This document shows, piece by piece, positions 14,677-19,351 of a stretch of DNA of 19,351 bases. Within the stretch, counting starts at the first letter, position 1. Each line of letters begins with the position of its first letter. The notes below the pieces were generated by a model. It was not told the origin of the DNA. It saw nothing but the letters and a program-made list of their open reading frames with translations, and did no database searches. Both the position numbers and the translations under genes were made by a program. This DNA is from Nitrososphaerota archaeon (lineage in GTDB: Archaea; Thermoproteota; Nitrososphaeria; Nitrososphaerales; CADDZS01): positions 1 to 19,351 of the forward strand of contig DAHVAI010000172.1 of NCBI GenBank assembly GCA_027314685.1, in the 5' to 3' direction.

Positions 14677-15435
14677 TTGACAGTACTCACCTTCTTGGGA
14701 ACTTCTGCCGCAATTCCCAGCAAGCAAAGAGGATTTTCGTGCATCAGCGTTCAAGAAGATGAAGATATTGTATTGATGGATTGCGGGGACGGGGCAATGG
14801 GAAACATAATGAAGTTTGACATTGATGTTCGTAAGATATCGAGCATCTTGATATCCCACTACCATTCTGATCATCTTTCGGGCTTGACTCAGATTATAGA
14901 GACGATGGGGATTAAGCGAAGGACCGAAGATCTGAACATCTTCGGCCCGCCCGGATTGAAAGAGTACCTTTCAGTGGTCCAAAAAACGACCAATGTCGCT
15001 TTCAACAGACTGTTTCAAATCAAGCTGACCGAACTATCTCTCAACCAGGAATTCTCTATGCAGAATCAGAAGGTCAGAAGCTTTGAAATGGACCATACGC
15101 TCCCGTGCTTGGGATACAGGCTGGAATCAAGAGGAAAAGTGATCGCGTATACTGGAGACACTCAGCCTTGTCCTTCGGTGAACGGGCTCGGTTTAGAGTC
15201 TGATGTCTTGATACACGAAGCAACGTACTTGCAAAAGGAAGTCAAGTTGGCGAGACCGACCAAACATTCAACTTCCAGGGAAGCCGCGGACGCGGCTCTT
15301 GCTTGCAAGACCGGTAATTTGATCCTGACGCACGTGAACGATGATCATGAGACACCAGAAGAGATGATAGCTGAGGCGGGACAAATATTCGGTAAAGTCG
15401 TGATAGCTCACGATGGTTTGAAAATCCAACTTTGA
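14677..15435 (+). CDS. RNase Z-like metallo-beta-lactamase-fold protein
   Basis: 252 residues. The fold starts VLTFLGTSAAIPSKQRG, as in tRNase Z, then the metal motif H61-x-H63-x-D65-H66 (SHYHSDHLSG), H140 (EMDHT), D161 (YTGDTQP), HEATY at 180-184, HSTSREAA at 197-204 and a last His H219 (LILTHV). The set is that of RNase Z, which trims the 3' trailer of tRNA precursors to allow CCA addition. The tRNA-Pro gene just downstream lacks an encoded CCA, so such an activity is needed. Departures: DCGDGAMGNIM instead of DCGEGTQRQ, and LTHVNDDHE instead of LTHFSxRY, so a related hydrolase is possible. TTG 14677 is near-leaderless after TTTTTACAC (~14644). Confidence 0.85.
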   Translation: MTVLTFLGTSAAIPSKQRGFSCISVQEDEDIVLMDCGDGAMGNIMKFDIDVRKISSILISHYHSDHLSGLTQIIETMGIKRRTEDLNIFGPPGLKEYLSVVQKTTNVAFNRLFQIKLTELSLNQEFSMQNQKVRSFEMDHTLPCLGYRLESRGKVIAYTGDTQPCPSVNGLGLESDVLIHEATYLQKEVKLARPTKHSTSREAADAALACKTGNLILTHVNDDHETPEEMIAEAGQIFGKVVIAHDGLKIQL

Positions 15436-15446
15436 GCTTGTCAAGC

Positions 15447-15455
15447 TTTAAAAAA
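15447..15455 (+). promoter_or_regulatory. TATA box of tRNA-Pro
   Basis: TTTAAAAAA at 15447-15455 is ~35-40 bases before the tRNA. This is right for a start a few bases upstream of the mature 5' end. Confidence 0.6.
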
Positions 15456-15489
15456 GCAAGAACGAACTTCTTGTGAGACCTATCCTTTT

Positions 15490-15564
15490 GGGGTTGTGGT
15501 GTAGCTTGGTTAGCATTCCACCCTTGGGCGGTGGAGGTCTCAGGTCCGAATCCTGACAACCCCA
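15490..15564 (+). tRNA. tRNA-Pro (anticodon UGG)
   Basis: A 75-base cloverleaf. Acceptor stem GGGGTTG (15490-15496) pairs with CAACCCC (15557-15563), with discriminator A15564. The anticodon stem CCACC/GGTGG encloses the 7-base loop CTTGGGC, giving anticodon UGG. The T stem TCAGG/CCTGA encloses TCCGAAT. The 3' CCA is not encoded and no intron is present. It reads codon CCA and, by wobble, other Pro codons. Confidence 0.95.
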
Positions 15565-15629
15565 TTTACAAACCCTTGTTCAGTTTATCACTGACCAGAA
15601 TCAGCAGGTTAATCGGATAGAAGAGACTC

Positions 15630-16113
15630 TCATGGATTGCATTTAGTTGCTTTTCTGTATTCAATGAGTTGGTCAAGTAGAAGTTCAAAATGCAAGAAGA
15701 AGAGTCGCTGTTTCATTGATTTTCTCATTCCATTGACTAAAGGTTGCATCGGAACCCAAAGGGATTCCAGGGTCGGTCCACATAGAAATTGTTGACCAGC
15801 TTTATGTAAATTGGCCGTTGGCCGAGTAGCAGTTGAGTTCCTCGAACAAGATTGCTACTTCTATAGCTCCTGTTACTCGATATCTTTTTGGAAAATTCGT
15901 AGAAGAGTCTGTCTTCACCTGATTGATGTTTGACATTGCTTCAACAATCTCCTTGCTTTCAAACCGATCTCATATTCTCAAGATGAAGTCAGTTCTCCTT
16001 GTTCGCGGCATTTGACGGATTTCCACGACTGGAAATACAACGCCGATTACAACGCTCACGGCTGTAACAATTGTCGATATGGTAGTGGCCTCAAACACTT
16101 TGCGCGTACACAC
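15630..16113 (-). pseudogene. Small membrane-anchored archaeal protein, decayed
   Basis: Minus strand, from GTG 16113 with a near-leaderless promoter. An N-terminal helix ISTIVTAVSVVIGVVF is followed by EIRQMPRTRRTDFILRI, then TGA (15972-15970). The same frame resumes as FESKEIVEAMSNINQVK and VTGAIEVAILFEEL. A frameshift gives LLLGQRPIYIKLVNNF, and a further shift gives LVNGMRKSMKQRL and LLLDQLIEYRK before TGA at 15632-15630. The block order (helix, E-x-R...RRTD, EAMSNxNQVK, FFEE, GMR, FExLxDQL) is that of a family of small archaeal proteins with one N-terminal anchor, DUF4760-like from memory. The name is not secure, but the coding origin is. One in-frame stop and at least two frameshifts make it a pseudogene. 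Confidence 0.8.
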
Positions 16114-16139
16114 TATCGGGCATATTCCATGTTCAAAGA

Positions 16140-16178
16140 TTACTTAAGGGCCAGACACGATCGTTAGAGATGATAACC
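16140..16178 (-). promoter_or_regulatory. Degenerate dyad site plus TATA-like box (site 8)
   Basis: Read on the minus strand: GGTTATCA-TCTC-TAACGATC (16178-16159). The left arm has one mismatch to the shared element and the right arm has three. An 11-base gap leads to TTAAGTAA (16147-16140). The predicted start, ~16117, sits next to the GTG of the pseudogene. The spacing is right although the sequence is weak. Confidence 0.35.
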
Positions 16179-16239
16179 GGCCGACCGAGTGGCAACGTGA
16201 ACCTGTTTCAGACTTGAAGCTAGCAACGCTTAATTTGAG

Positions 16240-16962
16240 TTGGAAAAAAATCGATTTTACTTGCCCGGTAGAAAGGACGCAAACCAGTACTACTTCCACA
16301 CGCTTCTCGGACTGCTAAAGCTCGGCGCAAAGTACGATTATGTCAAGATAAGCACCAAAGAAATCGGAGAAAGGCTTGGGGTAACTCAGCAGGCAGCTTC
16401 ATTCCAACTTAAGGAACTGGAACGACTGGATCTCATATCAAAGAAGAGGGTCGGAAAATATCTTGCAGTCAAAATCTCTGATCGCGGACTATCCTCGCTA
16501 GCTACCGTATACTTTGAGCTAAAAGAAATACTTGAAGGCAGCGAGTTTTCCTTCCATGGAAAGGCATTCCATGGATTAGGTCAAGGGGCTTTTTACATCA
16601 GCATGCCCAAATTCAAAAACCAGTTCGTAAAGCTTCTGGGATTCGAACCGTTTCCAGGCACTTTGAACGTACGGCTGTATTCTCCTATAGAGATCCACTT
16701 TAGTAGGCTCCTTCGCTCAACCAAGGAGGGCATCGAGATCAGAGAGTTTGAGGATATCAAGAGCCAGGAGAGTTTCGGGCCGCTAAAATGCTTCAGGGTT
16801 ACCGTGAACGATTCACTTGAGGGTGCCGTTGTTTTCACAGACAAAACTCATTACAATGATAGCGTGCTCGAGATCATCTCGCCGCACCAGCTCAGAAAGA
16901 AGCTATCCTCGGATGATGTAGCGGTCAAGGTCTTCGCGGATTTCATGAAGAAGAACGTGTAG
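16240..16962 (+). CDS. ribK: CTP-dependent riboflavin kinase with N-terminal winged helix
   Basis: 240 residues. Residues ~20-90 are a winged helix-turn-helix (ISTKEIGERLGVTQQAASFQLKEL, wing SKKRVGKYLAVKIS). Residues ~105-238 are the archaeal riboflavin kinase barrel: GLGQGAFYISM, LLGFEPFPGTLNVRL with the Mg/CTP residues T141 and N143, VVFTDKTHYNDS and LEIISPHQLRKKL. It phosphorylates riboflavin to FMN using CTP. The fused DNA-binding domain suggests it also acts as a flavin-responsive regulator (RbkR type), possibly of the transporter next door. The start is TTG 16240 or TTG 16261; a TATA-like GCTTAATT at 16228-16235 favours the second as leaderless. It overlaps the convergent ECF gene by 20 bases. 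Confidence 0.9.
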   Translation: MEKNRFYLPGRKDANQYYFHTLLGLLKLGAKYDYVKISTKEIGERLGVTQQAASFQLKELERLDLISKKRVGKYLAVKISDRGLSSLATVYFELKEILEGSEFSFHGKAFHGLGQGAFYISMPKFKNQFVKLLGFEPFPGTLNVRLYSPIEIHFSRLLRSTKEGIEIREFEDIKSQESFGPLKCFRVTVNDSLEGAVVFTDKTHYNDSVLEIISPHQLRKKLSSDDVAVKVFADFMKKNV

Positions 16963-17524
16963 ACTCTGCTACCAAAACCATGCGCGAGAGCCTCTGACTT
17001 GACTTGCTTGCAACAATCAACGCTATTGGAATTGTGTAGAGAGCGACCGTTCCGTTGAACAGCGCAATAGCGGGAAGAAGTGTAGCTACCGCAGCAAAGT
17101 GCAGTCCAAAACCGAGCGGTGGAGAGAATTGGAGCAGGATGGCGTTGACTGGAATCATCACAAGTACGCGAGAGAGAATCCCGAAGACAGTAGGAATAAC
17201 AATTCGAGAATTCGAAGAAGACCTCATCCTTTGAGCGAGTGCAACTCCAGCAAGCATCGAAAGTAAAGCTATGAGATTGTAAAGTGGTCCTGCAAGTATC
17301 GCTCCTGGAAACATCGAAAGTGTGAGAAAATTTAACAGCGCAACTGGTATCGCGATCGAGAATCCGAAGAGTAGGAATGCAGTAACTATGGGAATCTCCC
17401 AGATCTCGTACGTGAGAAAGCCAGCATAAGGCGCTGGTATCTTGAGCGTCAGGTTAAGCACTATTACAAGAGCAACGAAGAGCCCTATTATGCTCAGACG
17501 TTTTGACCGTGGGAATTGCTGCAT
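16943..17524 (-). CDS. ECF transporter S component, probably riboflavin-specific
   Basis: 193 residues with five to six hydrophobic helices. The first (LSIIGLFVALVIVLNLTLKIPAP) and the next segment (YEIWEIPIVTAFLLFGFSIAI) follow the start of S components of energy-coupling factor vitamin importers, which bind the vitamin in the membrane and work with the EcfA/EcfT module. Its position, facing and overlapping riboflavin kinase, makes riboflavin the likely substrate (inference from context). ATG 17524 has no ribosome binding site, so the transcript is probably leaderless. The EcfA and EcfT partners are not in this window. The Ser-rich C-terminus (ESTRSSS) is antisense to the kinase end. Confidence 0.83.
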   Translation of the reverse strand: MQQFPRSKRLSIIGLFVALVIVLNLTLKIPAPYAGFLTYEIWEIPIVTAFLLFGFSIAIPVALLNFLTLSMFPGAILAGPLYNLIALLSMLAGVALAQRMRSSSNSRIVIPTVFGILSRVLVMIPVNAILLQFSPPLGFGLHFAAVATLLPAIALFNGTVALYTIPIALIVASKSSQRLSRMVLVAESTRSSS

Positions 17525-17742
17525 TTTCCACTCGGTTGCGGTAAACTACAAAAAAGATTACCTGATTGACTAGTACATTTGTAGAATAGACTTTCCAGCT
17601 AAACAACATATCAGCGGCGTATCCCGTAATCGTCTGAAATTTTACTTCAGCAGACTGATCAACGCTAATTATATCAGAGACTTGTTAAATTCAGTGAGAT
17701 GGCGTCTCTTTTAAGGGCTGGGCTAGGAAAGGTAAGTACTAT
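17525..17742. other. Divergent intergenic region
   Basis: No gene. On the plus strand TTTTAAGG (17709-17716) serves as TATA for the gene at 17743. No dyad element was recognised. A flavin-related operator for the kinase regulator would be expected here, but none is obvious. Confidence 0.4.
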
Positions 17743-18129
17743 TTGATAGGATTAAGCAAAATACTCACAATTGCAGTGTTTGTTCTGGCAGCGAGCACAG
17801 CTTCTGTTGTAGTCTACAATCAATTTCAAGCTTCTAGGAATTCGTACAACTCTGAGATAAGATACTCGTTTAGCAGATCCCCGTTTGTTTACGACTTTAG
17901 CTGCGGGGAGAATGACTATCAAATTCATTTCGTTATCTCAAACGCCGGTGAAAAGAACATTACCAATTTCTCAGTGTCTGTTACGAATCCTCTCTGCGTA
18001 GGCGGAAACCCGATCCTTCCACATACGCTCAAAGGCTTATCAACTGTAAGCTTCTACATCCAGACAACTAGTCCGAACGGCACGCTCACCGTGTCAGGGA
18101 ACAATACTCTTGTTCAAGTAAGATTCTGA
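17743..18129 (+). CDS. Small exported or membrane-anchored protein
   Basis: 128 residues. An N-terminal hydrophobic helix (~7-25, ILTIAVFVLAASTASVVVY) is followed by an extracytoplasmic beta-rich domain with two Cys (FSCGEN, NPLCVGG) that could form a disulfide and several Asn-X-Ser/Thr sites. IHFVISNAGEKNITNFSVSV is the pattern of a CARDB/Ig-like sandwich strand pair. No catalytic motif; a surface protein is likely. The start is TTG 17743, preceded by GGAAAGGT (~17726-17733) and a TATA-like TTTTAAGG. Function unknown. Confidence 0.7.
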   Translation: MIGLSKILTIAVFVLAASTASVVVYNQFQASRNSYNSEIRYSFSRSPFVYDFSCGENDYQIHFVISNAGEKNITNFSVSVTNPLCVGGNPILPHTLKGLSTVSFYIQTTSPNGTLTVSGNNTLVQVRF

Positions 18130-18245
18130 ATTCCTTTCTTAAAAAACGAAGCATCCCATTGATCTCTGACTGCGTAAGACATGATTAAACCACTGATTAC
18201 AATTCAATAGGAAAACTCATTACCTCTCTGTTCCCTTCGACTCCC

Positions 18246-18911
18246 ATGCCAAATCTCAGCGGATCCAAAACCGGATCCAGGGTTGCAGATGTTCCCCATT
18301 ACGAACAGCAGTATGATTTCACCTGCGGACCGGCATCATTGATGATGATCTTCAAGCACTACGATAGGAAATTCGAGTTCACAAAAGCGATGGAGACCGA
18401 CATTTGGAGGGAAAGCTCTCTAGCACCGATTCCTCCCACGAGTAGGTATGGTTTGGCTTATTCGGCATTGAAGCGCGGTTACAGTGTTTCAATACTTACC
18501 AATGTCAATGGAATTGAATACATCAGCAAAACACCAGTTCGCCTAACTGGTCGACGTGCGGGGTTCTTTGAGCAATTTCAAGAAATGATGCAAGCGCAGT
18601 TCAACGAGAGAAAGAAAAGAGCGATCGAGCTTGGCATGAACGAGAAAAAGGTGGATAGAATAGGGAGCACACATGTAATGAATGTTCTGAAAGGAATGTC
18701 TCTATCAATCATGTTAACGAGCGCTAGGTTTTTCGATGATCAGGATTGGGCTCATTGGGTTGTCGTTACTGGACATGACCGTGAGGGCAACTTTCATATC
18801 AACGACCCTGCCTCCAAGCCAAACAAGGGTCGAAGAGTTTTCTCTAAAGAAAAGTTTGAAGAGATCAACGGATACTACGGCGATCAGGTCTTGATATCCG
18901 TGTTTCGTTGA
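18246..18911 (+). CDS. Peptidase C39-like cysteine protease domain protein
   Basis: 221 residues, no signal peptide. The domain starts VPHYEQQYDFTCGPASLMMIF, with the oxyanion Gln (21 or 22) and the nucleophile C27. The catalytic His is H170 (WAHWVVVTGHD) and the Asp or Asn is in INDPAS (D187), the triad order of the C39/bacteriocin-leader peptidase-like papain fold. A helical, charged insert (~105-145, FQEMMQAQFNERKKRAIELG) separates the Cys and His halves. Proteolysis or a related amide cleavage is inferred; the substrate is unknown. The start is ATG 18246, probably leaderless. It is followed by an exported protein gene in the same direction after ~80 bases. Confidence 0.82.
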   Translation: MPNLSGSKTGSRVADVPHYEQQYDFTCGPASLMMIFKHYDRKFEFTKAMETDIWRESSLAPIPPTSRYGLAYSALKRGYSVSILTNVNGIEYISKTPVRLTGRRAGFFEQFQEMMQAQFNERKKRAIELGMNEKKVDRIGSTHVMNVLKGMSLSIMLTSARFFDDQDWAHWVVVTGHDREGNFHINDPASKPNKGRRVFSKEKFEEINGYYGDQVLISVFR

Positions 18912-18990
18912 ATTTTGTAAGCAGAATGACAAACTTGGAAACTGAGTTTGATACTGTCGAGAGATCCTTCTGAACAAGGAATGAGGTAGA

Positions 18991-19351
18991 ATGAAGTCGC
19001 TAGGTCTCTCGAGAATCGTTCTAGTGTTCATCATTGTAGCAGCAGTATTTGTTGCAGCAATTGCAAGCTATGCTGTGATAACCGCAAGTGGTAATCACGC
19101 TAATGGCTCATCGACAGTGACTACTATCGTCAGTAGCTCTGCTAGCGTTAACACAACGCTGATTCAGTCTCTTGCTTACGCTCACTGGAAAGCAATAGGA
19201 GAGAAGAATCTCACTCTGATAATGTCCCAGTATTCTTTAGGCTACAGAGCCGTTTGGTTTTTCATCAATGATTCTTCATTGGGTCCGGCAAATGGGAGAT
19301 ACGACTGCAACATTCCAAGTGGACCGAACAACTGCAACTATTTTCCAGAAT
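18991..19351 (+). CDS. Exported protein with Ser/Thr linker, 3' end outside the window
   Basis: The first ~120 residues are visible. ATG 18991 has GAGGT at 18983-18987. A membrane helix (~8-32, IVLVFIIVAAVFVAAIASYAVI) is followed by a Ser/Thr-rich linker (SSTVTTIVSSSASV), then a domain beginning LIQSLAYAHWKAIGEKNLTLIMSQYS, which has the look of an NTF2/SnoaL-like fold that starts with a helix and a small residue-rich cavity. Two Cys follow (YDCN, NNCNY). The gene is cut by the window end, so length and function are open. Confidence 0.75.
   Translation, partial: MKSLGLSRIVLVFIIVAAVFVAAIASYAVITASGNHANGSSTVTTIVSSSASVNTTLIQSLAYAHWKAIGEKNLTLIMSQYSLGYRAVWFFINDSSLGPANGRYDCNIPSGPNNCNYFPE

Noticed and set aside
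17317..17330. AAGTGTGAGAAAA resembling the dyad half-site
   Set aside because: It is inside the ECF S-component coding sequence and lacks the left arm.

Overview
The window looks archaeal, most likely from a soil or aquatic Thaumarchaeota-type lineage. This inference rests on a CTP-dependent (archaeal) riboflavin kinase, an A/V-type ATP synthase subunit I segment, a thaumarchaeal-style TatA with a conserved C-terminal tail, several small conserved archaeal hypotheticals, many TTG/GTG starts, very short leaders, and TATA-like boxes about 25-35 bases before starts. No insertion sequence, CRISPR array or phage module was seen.

Layout. 1-1.5 kb: the 3' end of a cupredoxin gene, then a polytopic membrane protein with an internal duplication. 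1.6-2.0 kb: a promoter and the stump of a DHA2-type MFS transporter, ending in a hairpin plus T-run. 2.0-5.7 kb: a four-helix membrane protein, two tandem paralogues with a ribbon-helix-helix-like N-terminus, small ORFs (one C2H2-like), and a membrane protein with a C-terminal zinc ribbon. 5.9-8.1 kb: a decayed Tat locus with a broken tatA copy, an intact divergent tatA and a heavily broken tatC. 8.4-11.3 kb: a B12-binding radical SAM gene cut by one in-frame TAA, then a chimera of a universal-stress-protein N-terminus and the C-terminal membrane half of ATP synthase subunit I. 11.4-15.6 kb: ordinary chromosome with a hypothetical gene, PduO-type cobalamin adenosyltransferase, dihydroorotase-like amidohydrolase, another hypothetical, an RNase Z-like protein and tRNA-Pro(UGG). 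15.6-16.1 kb: another pseudogene on the minus strand. 16.2-19.4 kb: riboflavin kinase facing an ECF S-component (probable riboflavin salvage pair), a small exported protein, a C39-like peptidase and the 5' part of an exported protein.

The most interesting signal is a repeated dyad, roughly (G/C)ATTNTCA-N4-TGA(T/G)AAT(C/T), in seven good copies plus one degenerate copy. In most of them a TATA-like box starts 10-11 bases downstream, so they look like binding sites for one activator-type regulator just upstream of the BRE/TATA region. The sites precede both tatA copies, tatC, the radical SAM gene, the MFS stump, the stress-protein/ATPase chimera, a small charged-protein gene and (degenerate) the 15.6-16.1 kb pseudogene. 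Most of these targets are broken or truncated, while the genes at 11.4-15.6 kb lack the site and are intact. This suggests a regulon whose members are decaying while its promoters persist.
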